From: Alteromonadaceae bacterium
Lineage (GTDB): Bacteria; Pseudomonadota; Gammaproteobacteria; Enterobacterales; Alteromonadaceae
Assembly (NCBI GenBank): GCA_014872785.1
Contig: WKFJ01000024.1
Location: 1 to 64,000 of the forward strand
Length of the DNA stretch: 64,000 bases
Reading direction: 5' to 3'
Program-made: the position numbers and the translations under genes
Shown here: in pieces, positions 34,899 through 44,200 of the stretch
Layout of the letters: each line of letters begins with the position of its first letter
Numbering within the stretch: the stretch's first letter is position 1
The notes under the pieces: generated by a model
The model's database searches: none
Seen by the model: only the letters and a program-made list of their open reading frames with translations
Told to the model about the DNA's origin: nothing

Positions 34899-37800
34899 TT
34901 TTCTCCAATTCACACTGTTTCCACCCGGAGCACTGCAAAGCTCAGTCATCACGACTGTATGGGTGGGCGTGTTTGTTGTTGTTTTCTTAAATGCCAGATT
35001 CGGCACTCCATTAGCTGGGCTTGTAGTTCCTGGCTATCTCGTACCCTTATTTTTCGTCAAGCCCGCAAGTGCAATCGTTGTATTGGTTGAAGCTTACATG
35101 ACATATGGACTTGCTTGGCTATTGGCGAACAAATTGTTGGTGCGATTTGGCTATTCCGAAATGTTTGGTCGGGATCGATTTTTTGCCCTAATACTCCTGT
35201 CAGTCTTAGTGCGGATTGCGATGGACTTTTTTGCGATACCTGCACTTATTGATGTGTCGGGGGAGCTGTTCGCAGGTTATGACTTAAAGAATAATTTACA
35301 AAGTTTTGGCCTAATCATCGTTGCGCTTATCGCTAACCAAATGTGGATGGGGGGAATTACCAAAGGTAGTAAAGCGCTGTTTATGTATCTTGGGCTGACT
35401 TTCCTCATCATTCAATGGCTGTTGATCCCGCTCACTAATTTCAATATCGGTGGCTTAAATTACATGTACGAGGATTTGGCCACCTCGCTATTATCCAGTC
35501 CTAAGGCGTACATTATTCTGATTACTACTGCCTTTATCGCATCAAGAATGAATTTGCAATTTGGATGGGAGTTCAACGGGATTCTGATTCCCGCTTTGTT
35601 GGCCTTGCAGTGGTATCAACCGGAAAAGTTACTATTTACATTCGTAGAAGCCACGGTCGTATTATTCCTCGGTATAATGGTCATGCGAATACCATGGTTT
35701 AAGGGCACTACCTTTGAAGGCGGACGTCTGATCCTCCTGTTTTTTAACATCGGTTTTGTGTACAAAATTTTATTGGGGTTCGCCCTCATTGAGTTTTTGC
35801 CTAGCGCCAAAATTTCCGATTACTTTGGCTTTGGTTATATTGTAAGCACGCTTATTGCAGTCAAGGTTTATCAAAAGAAAATAGCGGTAAAAATGGCCGT
35901 GAGCACTGTATTTACCTCTTTTGTGGGGATAACGTTTGCTACGATTGTTGGTTTTTTACTGACATTCACCACCCAAGATGCAAACCAGCAGCAAGCGGCC
36001 TCTGTCTCAAGAGATGTGACATTAACCTCAGAAACAGTGCAATCTGTCTATGCCCAAATTCGTCCTGCTTCATTTTTTTCAACAGTTAGACCTACAGACG
36101 TAAGTAAAGAACAAGCAGTCGAATTTGAGAAGATGATGCAGATTGCTCAGTCGGTAAACGCAGACAATGTGCATGACTCTCTTACACTCCTAGCTGACAT
36201 GGCCGATGCCATCGAAATTGATATTTGGGTGACGCAAGATAATGTATTGTTGTTTCACCGATTGGGTATCGGCTTTTATGCAGTGCGTTTACAGCCAAAC
36301 TCAAACATCATACTAGAAGTTACCAGAGCTCGAGCCGAATTAGGAGCCGCGACACTGGGGTTGGCCATGTTTGAAAAACTGCAAAACAAAGCGGTATTTG
36401 TGGATCTTTCCTATCAGTTACAGAGCTCGGGGGAGTACATCTTTGACTCGACCCTAGAAAACGGCATGTTTCAATCTGCTCATCGCGTTTTTAGTGAGCA
36501 CAATGTCTTGCAGATCCGCGGTGATTTAAAAATCACGGAACAGCGAAAGCGGTTGCGACGCAATGAGGAAACGTCGCAAAATTTCCTGCGTGTATTACGT
36601 ACGCTGCCCGAAGACTTGCCTGTAGAATTACTCGACTCTGTGGTGTCCGAATTGACATATGAGTGGCAGGAAAGTGCAATTAATCCCCAATGGCAGGATG
36701 ATAAGTTCGGAATAGCAGAGTTGACATTAAACAACCGAGAAATGCGCAGTGCATTAGCTAGATTAGAGGTCTACCAGGAGGAAACCGACAACAATAGCGT
36801 GCAAGATTTTGAGGGCTATTTAATCTCTTGGTTGTTGGAGCGCAAAGACTTGATAGCTAAAAAAGGGGATAATGGTTATCAAATTCCCAGCGAAAACGAA
36901 TTGCTCTACTGGCATCAGGATATTCTAGTGCCATTAATGACGTGGTTAAAACAGTTTGAGCAATCGGGCTGGTATCAACAGACTCGAAACGAGCTACAGC
37001 GACTCAACTTGCAAGCAGGTAGTGTTGGCTACCAATTCCGTGTACTACAACAACCTTTGTCGCAACGAGAGTTTCTTTTATTAGAAGAACAGCCGGATAT
37101 TGACGACACAAGCCAGCGTAGAAACTGGGCTACGTTGGTCGTCAATTTAACAGCTCAGAATGACTTCTTAATTCAAGTCCCTAACCCATTTTTTGAGCGA
37201 ACCAGTTTTGAGTTTGGTGCGGCGCTTTTTAGTAAGCTGCAAAATCGCTTTTTATTACTTTCGGGCGCGCATCCTTGGGCAAATACCGATGGTTCCAGCA
37301 ATGTCACGTTGGCAGGAAATAATCGCACTTTGTTTCACACTATGTTTATGGCAATCACCAAGGAATTTGAGCAACAACAAGTTATTCCTATACAGATCCG
37401 TGGGTTTTCGTTCCAAGAGTCGCGTCCGTTTCCCAAAGAGCTATCCATGGTCAGCCTATGGCGTAACATCAACCAATATGACATGGGGGAGCAAACTCAA
37501 TTTCTAATAAGTCAGTTGGAGGATTTTGGTCTGAGTTATCGCTACGTAAATGGCGACTTTGTAACGTCACCTTACTACCAGAGTACCAATCAACAAATTG
37601 ATTATCTGAATTATTTAAAGTTGGATGAATTCGTCACCCTTTGGATAAGTCCGTTGGTAAGAGACAGCTTTAAGGCGACAGAGGTAATAAAAATAGAGGA
37701 GCAGCACGCTCGCTTGATGCAACTGCCTGTCTATCGTCGCGATTTACAATCCTTCTCGGTTTTGGCCAATGTTGTAATACCCGAATTTGCAACGATAGAG

Positions 37801-38088
37801 TCGCAGCTAGGTCTATATGCGAAAAATCGTAATGTGCATCATTTAAATAAGGCGATTGATGTGCTTCGGCGAGATGATTCAAGCCACACGTTAGCCTACT
37901 TACTCGACAGTGCTAGTTTACAGCAATTTATCCTCGTTATTGATACAAATGAAAGACTTATCGGAGCCATCAATCTCAATAGTTTGAATCAACGGGAGCT
38001 ATCCACCTCGCAGGCCGACTCGGTGACGAAATTCGTCGACTCAAGGTATCTCTGGTTATTGCCTGAAAACGAGGACAAAAAGCCATGA
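34891..38088 (+). CDS. Tandem PgsC/CapC-like membrane protein fused to a large soluble domain
   Basis: 1065 residues. Residues 1 to about 365 are membrane-embedded and contain two PgsC-like units. Unit 1 (about 15-185) has PLAGLVVPGYLVPLFF, nearly identical to the AGLVVPGYL core of Bacillus PgsC, followed by the same order of helices and an ALIANQMW segment. Unit 2 (about 200-365) repeats it with FNGILIPALLALQWYQP (about 228-244). PgsC (about 150 residues) partners PgsB in poly-gamma-glutamate synthesis and transport. The remaining 700 residues are soluble, with no further membrane segment and no recognised domain; if the last helix exits outward they are periplasmic. Stop overlaps the next start (ATGA). 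Confidence 0.8.
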   Translation: MPDFLQFTLFPPGALQSSVITTVWVGVFVVVFLNARFGTPLAGLVVPGYLVPLFFVKPASAIVVLVEAYMTYGLAWLLANKLLVRFGYSEMFGRDRFFALILLSVLVRIAMDFFAIPALIDVSGELFAGYDLKNNLQSFGLIIVALIANQMWMGGITKGSKALFMYLGLTFLIIQWLLIPLTNFNIGGLNYMYEDLATSLLSSPKAYIILITTAFIASRMNLQFGWEFNGILIPALLALQWYQPEKLLFTFVEATVVLFLGIMVMRIPWFKGTTFEGGRLILLFFNIGFVYKILLGFALIEFLPSAKISDYFGFGYIVSTLIAVKVYQKKIAVKMAVSTVFTSFVGITFATIVGFLLTFTTQDANQQQAASVSRDVTLTSETVQSVYAQIRPASFFSTVRPTDVSKEQAVEFEKMMQIAQSVNADNVHDSLTLLADMADAIEIDIWVTQDNVLLFHRLGIGFYAVRLQPNSNIILEVTRARAELGAATLGLAMFEKLQNKAVFVDLSYQLQSSGEYIFDSTLENGMFQSAHRVFSEHNVLQIRGDLKITEQRKRLRRNEETSQNFLRVLRTLPEDLPVELLDSVVSELTYEWQESAINPQWQDDKFGIAELTLNNREMRSALARLEVYQEETDNNSVQDFEGYLISWLLERKDLIAKKGDNGYQIPSENELLYWHQDILVPLMTWLKQFEQSGWYQQTRNELQRLNLQAGSVGYQFRVLQQPLSQREFLLLEEQPDIDDTSQRRNWATLVVNLTAQNDFLIQVPNPFFERTSFEFGAALFSKLQNRFLLLSGAHPWANTDGSSNVTLAGNNRTLFHTMFMAITKEFEQQQVIPIQIRGFSFQESRPFPKELSMVSLWRNINQYDMGEQTQFLISQLEDFGLSYRYVNGDFVTSPYYQSTNQQIDYLNYLKLDEFVTLWISPLVRDSFKATEVIKIEEQHARLMQLPVYRRDLQSFSVLANVVIPEFATIESQLGLYAKNRNVHHLNKAIDVLRRDDSSHTLAYLLDSASLQQFILVIDTNERLIGAINLNSLNQRELSTSQADSVTKFVDSRYLWLLPENEDKKP

Positions 38089-40493
38089 GTATGTTGCGTA
38101 AGTTATTTGCATTAGGTTTGTTGGCCGCCGCACTATTTTTTGTTGCTCGAGCCATTTTAGACAATAGTGGTTTGGAGAAAGTATCGCTCCAGTTGCCTGA
38201 TTCCATTCGTTTGGATGTGTCTCGAAGTTATGTCATGCCATCAGAAGGGGCGTTGACCTATGTCTTGTCGCAATCGCCAGAGAGAATCTGGATATCTTCA
38301 GCGGCGATTTTATCTGGTACAAACAATCAAACCGCGCGTTACCCATATCACCTACTAGTGAGCGTGTATGACAATCAAGATCAAGTTCTTTTTGAAAAAC
38401 AATTTCATCATCACGCGCTGGCGACAACAAAAGTTGAACTGAAGGAAAACGGGCAAATAGTGCCAGAAGCATTTTTAAGCGATGGTAATAGTAAACTTAG
38501 CGCTACCGAAAATTTACATATAAGATTGCCTGCTGGTGCAACTAAACTAATCATCTCCCAAGTAGTAAAAAGTCCGCAGATTAATGATGTGGCGGTTAGA
38601 GCTTACCAACATGTGCAACGCAGTAGCCGCGTTGAGCCAATAGATTTGTGGGAACGCTTATCTCTTAAACAAAGAGGCAAGTTACTAGAGTATTATCCTT
38701 TTGAAGAACCTTTTTTGACCGATTCTGAAAAATCTAACTTGGCCGAGTATCGCTGGCAGCCACTGGTTCCCTCAGGTGATGAGAATAAAGACTACATGTC
38801 TTTGTTGATGTATCGCATTCCACAAACTGCAATTGCTCAGAGAAAATATTTACTTAGCCAGTATTCTCATCAGGCCGATGTTTATAAGCGCGTATCATTC
38901 CCTATTGAAGTTGCGGGAACCTATCGTTTGGAGGGCAGCCATAACTTTACTGAACGTGACTACCAAGTTTTCATGAGCTGGTTTAATCCGAATGATAGTT
39001 TGGAAAAAGCAGATACTTTTGATTTTAATTCGCAGCAGTTTAGTCAGGAATTTGAGTTGAAACCTGGATTAGTGACCTTCATGTCTTCTATTCCCGTGTC
39101 GTTGCAGTTATTTGGTGTAAGCGGATTTGTTGAAGAGCATGATCACTTTTCTCCTCAACTTATTCTAACTCCTGAAGCACCAATCACCTATGAACTGGTG
39201 ACAGCGGACTCTGGCAGTACCCCCTATCAAATAAGATCTCGTGCCTTCGCTGAGCAAGCGTTGGCCACCCAAGAAGGAGCCGAACTCACGATTTCTTTGT
39301 ACACACAAGATAAAGTTGTACAACAACATAGATTATCTACCGTATTCTATCCCGAGGAAAATAAACAGCTCACTGGAGAAGAATATTTCAATTGGTTAGG
39401 AAGTGAGTCGAGACTGTTTTTAGAGCTTCGTGCAGGGATTGATAAAATGGTGTTAACCTCCAATCAACCTCTTCTAACGTCTGTTTTCACCAGAGTTAAT
39501 GAAATGCCAGCAGTACGTTTTTTGCCAGAGGAAAAACGCGATTGGTATGACTTCCCAACTGGCGTACCTGATTGGTTTTCGGTTCGGCCTGAAAATTGGG
39601 AAGAACAGATTAATGAAGGCAATATTCGGGTATTAAAAAATTATCACCGAAGTCTCCTAGCAGAACAGCCACAGGACGACCCAGATGAGACTTATCAATC
39701 GTTGTTAAGCGACTTTAGTCAGTTCACATTAGCCGATCTTATAGTGCAAAACCCCTATCCAGGTCAACGTACTCGCCTAGAGGAAAATACGTCGTTAAAT
39801 TTTGCGAAACTGGATGAGTTCCCTGTGTTTGAAACCCCGAGCCAGTCTTCACGACCTATTGCTAAAAAGCTCTTCTTCTTGAAGTCAGACAGTGTGCCTT
39901 TGCAAGTTGCATGGTCGAAAAATGGTGAAACACAAGCCCCATTTTGGGTTGCGGGCAACTGGGGAATTGTTGATGCCTCTGTTATTGGGAATGAGCTTGA
40001 AGGAGAGATTTCAATGAATACTCCGGGCGTGCGTTGGTGGCGCAACGGCTTGCCACGAGAATCTACTGAATGGCAACAACGACGAGGGCTATTATTACGT
40101 TCTGGAGAAACGGTAACCTTGGCTACTGACAAAAAAGCTGAGCAAGAAGTACTTTCTATTGTGGTTTATAGTACTTCACAAGAGCCAGTTGCGTTAGATA
40201 TCAAGTTTCCAACAACTAGCAGAAACGAATCGATGCAAGATGTTTATACTATTTTGCACAGGCGCTTCAACTTACAGCCTAAGGTTCATTATTCTGGTTA
40301 CCAGTTGTCAGGTCGACGCAACATTGTCGCCAGGCAGTCGTTTTCAATTTTATTGGATAAAGACATCAGTAATTCCATTCACGATATGCAAATTACCCAC
40401 ATGCAAGGGAAGGACGTTTACATTTCGGTAGTCAAAAGGGTAATCAAACCAACACCTATAATTGAACGCTACCGATTGGAGCGAGAACACTGA
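38085..40493 (+). CDS. Membrane-anchored periplasmic protein of the Pgs-like operon (unknown)
   Basis: 802 residues. One N-terminal hydrophobic segment (LFALGLLAAALFFVARAIL, about 6-24) acts as a signal anchor; the rest appears periplasmic and beta-rich, with repeated short sandwich-like stretches. No domain recognised. It is translationally coupled on both sides (ATGA with the PgsC-like gene, TGATG with the hydrolase-like gene). Its place between the inner-membrane and outer-membrane components suggests a periplasmic linker or polymer-handling role (inference). Confidence 0.7.
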   Translation: MSMLRKLFALGLLAAALFFVARAILDNSGLEKVSLQLPDSIRLDVSRSYVMPSEGALTYVLSQSPERIWISSAAILSGTNNQTARYPYHLLVSVYDNQDQVLFEKQFHHHALATTKVELKENGQIVPEAFLSDGNSKLSATENLHIRLPAGATKLIISQVVKSPQINDVAVRAYQHVQRSSRVEPIDLWERLSLKQRGKLLEYYPFEEPFLTDSEKSNLAEYRWQPLVPSGDENKDYMSLLMYRIPQTAIAQRKYLLSQYSHQADVYKRVSFPIEVAGTYRLEGSHNFTERDYQVFMSWFNPNDSLEKADTFDFNSQQFSQEFELKPGLVTFMSSIPVSLQLFGVSGFVEEHDHFSPQLILTPEAPITYELVTADSGSTPYQIRSRAFAEQALATQEGAELTISLYTQDKVVQQHRLSTVFYPEENKQLTGEEYFNWLGSESRLFLELRAGIDKMVLTSNQPLLTSVFTRVNEMPAVRFLPEEKRDWYDFPTGVPDWFSVRPENWEEQINEGNIRVLKNYHRSLLAEQPQDDPDETYQSLLSDFSQFTLADLIVQNPYPGQRTRLEENTSLNFAKLDEFPVFETPSQSSRPIAKKLFFLKSDSVPLQVAWSKNGETQAPFWVAGNWGIVDASVIGNELEGEISMNTPGVRWWRNGLPRESTEWQQRRGLLLRSGETVTLATDKKAEQEVLSIVVYSTSQEPVALDIKFPTTSRNESMQDVYTILHRRFNLQPKVHYSGYQLSGRRNIVARQSFSILLDKDISNSIHDMQITHMQGKDVYISVVKRVIKPTPIIERYRLEREH

Positions 40494-41281
40494 TGAGTAA
40501 ACTCTTCGCAGCCTTGTTTCTGTTTTTGGTCGCTAATCTTGTTGCAGCCGTTGAATTGACTGAAACGCAGTACCAGCTGGTCAAGGAAGACATTAAAAGG
40601 CTTTATCAGCAACCTGCTGATAGCATGAGCTTTCTTGAACAACGAGAAGTTAATAACCAACTTTACATATCGAGTATCTCGCCACGACATGGTGAAATGC
40701 GCATTAAGTTGCCAATTAAAAAAGACCATCTGAGAATATTACAGGTTCCGCACGCTTTTTTCGATTTGAAAACTGGGGAGATTGGGCAGCAGTGGTTCGA
40801 ACAAGCCCCGGAAGATGTGCGTCCCGACATTCTGATGCGCAACGTAGAACATCGTTATGAAACCGAGAAAAGTGATTTATCTCGAATCCCAAAGTCACTA
40901 TTTACGGCAGTAGTAGATACCTTCCTCGAAATGCAAATGCAAATTGCGATTATTCAAGTGCACGGATTTAATGACGCGCGTCGAGAAACCGTCAGTGCCG
41001 GAGGTGCAGATTTTATTTTGAGTAATGGCACACCTATTCCCGAACCTTATTTATTGGCCGTTCAAAGTTGCCTGCGTGACAACAACGGCCTATTGGCAAG
41101 GGTTTACGGGCGAGATGTATTTGAGTTGGGAGCCACTATTAACCCTGTTGGTAGGTTGATAAATCGACGAAATACGAATAAGGCCAGTTTCTTGCATATA
41201 GAAATGCCATCAAGAATAAGAACGGCATTTGCAGAACAGCAAATAGGGGAAGAGGCTACTAGGTGTTTGTTAGGGCGCTGA
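40493..41281 (+). CDS. Exported N-formylglutamate-amidohydrolase-like protein (candidate polymer hydrolase)
   Basis: 262 residues with a Sec signal peptide (about 1-20, LFLFLVANLVAAVE). The C-terminal half shows IIQVHGFNDARRE (His about 157), VSAGGADFILSNGTPIPEP, a GRDVFELGATINPVG segment and FLHIEMPSRIRTAF (about 233-246). This order resembles the zinc amidohydrolase fold of N-formylglutamate amidohydrolase and poly-gamma-glutamate depolymerase (HG...E; GG.i; lQiEi...lR). The call is by motif order only. In a PgsB/PgsC operon a gamma-glutamyl hydrolase that trims or releases polymer would be logical. Confidence 0.5.
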   Translation: MSKLFAALFLFLVANLVAAVELTETQYQLVKEDIKRLYQQPADSMSFLEQREVNNQLYISSISPRHGEMRIKLPIKKDHLRILQVPHAFFDLKTGEIGQQWFEQAPEDVRPDILMRNVEHRYETEKSDLSRIPKSLFTAVVDTFLEMQMQIAIIQVHGFNDARRETVSAGGADFILSNGTPIPEPYLLAVQSCLRDNNGLLARVYGRDVFELGATINPVGRLINRRNTNKASFLHIEMPSRIRTAFAEQQIGEEATRCLLGR

Positions 41282-44200
41282 ACAAACTAACTATTTTACT
41301 GACGCTTTTATGCGTGTCGGTTGGCTTCCCAGTCTTTGCAGAACAATCTCAGTTAGCAATTAACTGGGAGTTTGCACAAGTGTCTGATTCGTTTTTAGAA
41401 GAAGAGCTAAACACGCATCCCTTTACAGAGCGAACGATTGAACTCGAGCCACAAGAAAGAATTACCCTTAAGCTAAAGCGTGGAAAGCACTTGTTTATTC
41501 GATTCTTGGATGAGAGCGGTTCGCCAGTCTCGGAAAATGACTTTCTTCACTCTGAGGATTTTCAACAGTTAACGCTTACAAGTCTCCTATCCGAAGCGCC
41601 GGGAGCGGCTTATGAAGTTCAGGTATCGCCTCAATACCCTCACATACACGCCGCTTCACTTGACCGTGCCGTCGTCCTCAAAAATGCTCAGGATATCTAC
41701 CTAAGTTTTGTAGTTTTATTGGGGAGCGAAGTTCGTATGAATGATTTCGCGCCTATCAGTTGGCAGGATCCAGACAATGGAGAATCATCGCAGTTTGAAA
41801 ATAATGTGCAACAGCACAATGATTATTGGCGTAATGAGGGCACCACTACCTTTGAATTAGAAGCAGGAAATGACTATTGGATTGAATCGTTGTTACCCGC
41901 AAGTGAACGTTGGCAATTTGCACGAAGTGAATATTTTCATTTGCACAGAGAAGGTCAACCGACTGAATTGGTACAGGTTTTTGAAAGTCAGTCTAGAAAC
42001 CGTTTTATTTATGACGATGAACAAAGACTAAGACCGGCACTCCCAAGTGTGTTTTCAGTTGATGAAGCAACAGAAGATGATGCTGAAATAGCCGAAGTCA
42101 GAACTATCGGCAATCCTTATTACCGTATCCAGGCTTTACAAAATGATTGGCTATTCTCTGGTAATTATGAGCAGTTAAGCCAGCCCGCTGCTCGGCAGCG
42201 TCAAGAATTGAATGAGTTTACGCGTAATCATCAATTGTCTGAAGTGGCTGAGGGCGAGAAAAGCATCGCGCAAAATTCCAGATTGCATGCTGCGCTGAAT
42301 CAATATCTAACAAACAAGACAATGACCGCAAGGTCTGCACAAACCTTAAAAGAAGTTTATTTAAATAATGAGTCATATCGTTGGTCTTTTGATGCGTCAG
42401 GAGACACCGATATTGCGACTCATCGCGTTACGATACCTGACCTGCTCGCAAATGATGCATTTACACTATTGGAAGTTTATCAATCGATGGAGTTTAGTGC
42501 GCCAGCAGATGCAAAGAGTAATCGTCTTATTTTGGAAACCGGCTTTCCCAAATTGAGTGATTCGCCTTTTGCCATTGAGGTCTATGTTGATAATGAGTAT
42601 TACACAACAGTTCGCAGCTTCACTGATGAAAGAATTGAACGCTACATCGTAGATACTGATTGGCACCTCGCAGATGATAAAGCGAGCGATACCACTGCTA
42701 GTATTACGCGCCACACGCTATATATCCCTAGAAATTGGCAAACATTAACCCTAAAGGGGGCATCTGGCATCATTCCAGTCAGAGTTAGGTATCAAGTAGA
42801 TGCGACACCAAGATTAGATGCGCCGCAGTGGAGTGCTTGGTTAAAACTTGCTCCAGACGTAAATTCTGCAGACATCTATGAGCATCCGCATTGGAAAGAA
42901 TATGCTCGCTACCTTGAGGTGAAATCTCGACAGTTCTATGCGCAACACATACATGATTTTTGGCAACGGTGGCTACGTGATGGCATATTCCCGTTACCAT
43001 TATTTGAAAGCCCGATTCCGGCGTCATTGCCTGACTTACAAGCAATACAAGTAGCGTTTGCAAAACCCGATAATACATCTTGGCAATTCTATCTCGATTT
43101 ATACAACCGCTTCCTCAATAGCGGCTGGGATGCTTATGGCGTGAGCTTATTAAAAGCGATCGTGCGTTTTCATCCCGAACCGAAAATCGCTGAGCAAGCT
43201 GCGGGTAAATTACTCGCTGTATTGTCTGAACAAGCCAATATAGCGGAACAAACTAGTTTGTTAATTGCCATTTATGGCGATATTAGATTTAGTAATGAAG
43301 CTCGTCGCAGTGCTCAGTTAGGTCTCGCGAAATTATTTCTCACGCTAAATCGTCCAGATTACGCTTTGTTTTCAGTAGGTAAAATGATGCTGGATCCTGA
43401 AGCGGATGATATTGAGAGAATGAACGCAGGGCGTAATTATGTCATCAATCAATCGGCAAAAGCATTAGGCTTTCCGATGTTACAGAGATTGGTCGCTGAA
43501 CAAACTAAAGCTTTACCTGACATGCCGTGGGCACCAGAGAAAGACAACATAAACTATAATTTTGTTAGTCAAGTTCACAGTCAAGCTATCGTAGATTTGG
43601 AAAATGTGGAACTAAATGTTCCGCAGCGTAATTACTTGGTGACCCCCACGACACCTATAACAGTGCATACATCAGGAGCAACACAATTACAAATTACGGC
43701 TCGTCAATGGCACACCTATAAACACGACTTAAATGATTGGGTAACGCTTAAATTTAAAGATAAATTTAGTCGGCTTCCTATTTTTTACAGTGATTTTCGA
43801 AGTGAAACATTAATCAACCCTAATGGTTCTGTAGGCTCTGGTCATCGCTTTACGGTTACGGTGCCAAGCGATGGCGAATTACAAATCAAAGCTACCAGTA
43901 CGCCAATGTTGATTCACATTCGAGAGCTAGTCGCACCGAGTCAAAAAGTGCAAGTAGAACGAGAATGTAAGCGCCAAAATACAGAATATAGCGGCGTAGA
44001 CTTTTGGAACCACACAGAATATCCCCAGTTTGAATGTGTCGTTCAGCACATCGCCGAGGGTAGCTATAGACGTTTTGATGTAAAGCCTCATTACATGCCC
44101 GCGCTAAACCAAGAGATTAATCGAATCATCGATAGGGTATTTGATTTTGAACAATCACCTAATCGAATGAAATTGACCACTTTGAATAAGGCGCTAAACG

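Noticed and set aside
37193-37507. 104-codon frame within the PgsC-like gene
   Set aside because: Shadow frame inside a long clearly coding gene.
38085-40493. 802-residue protein as a possible PgsA/CapA
   Set aside because: No metallophosphoesterase-like CapA motifs (DxH, GDxxx, NHxx, GH) are visible; left as unknown.
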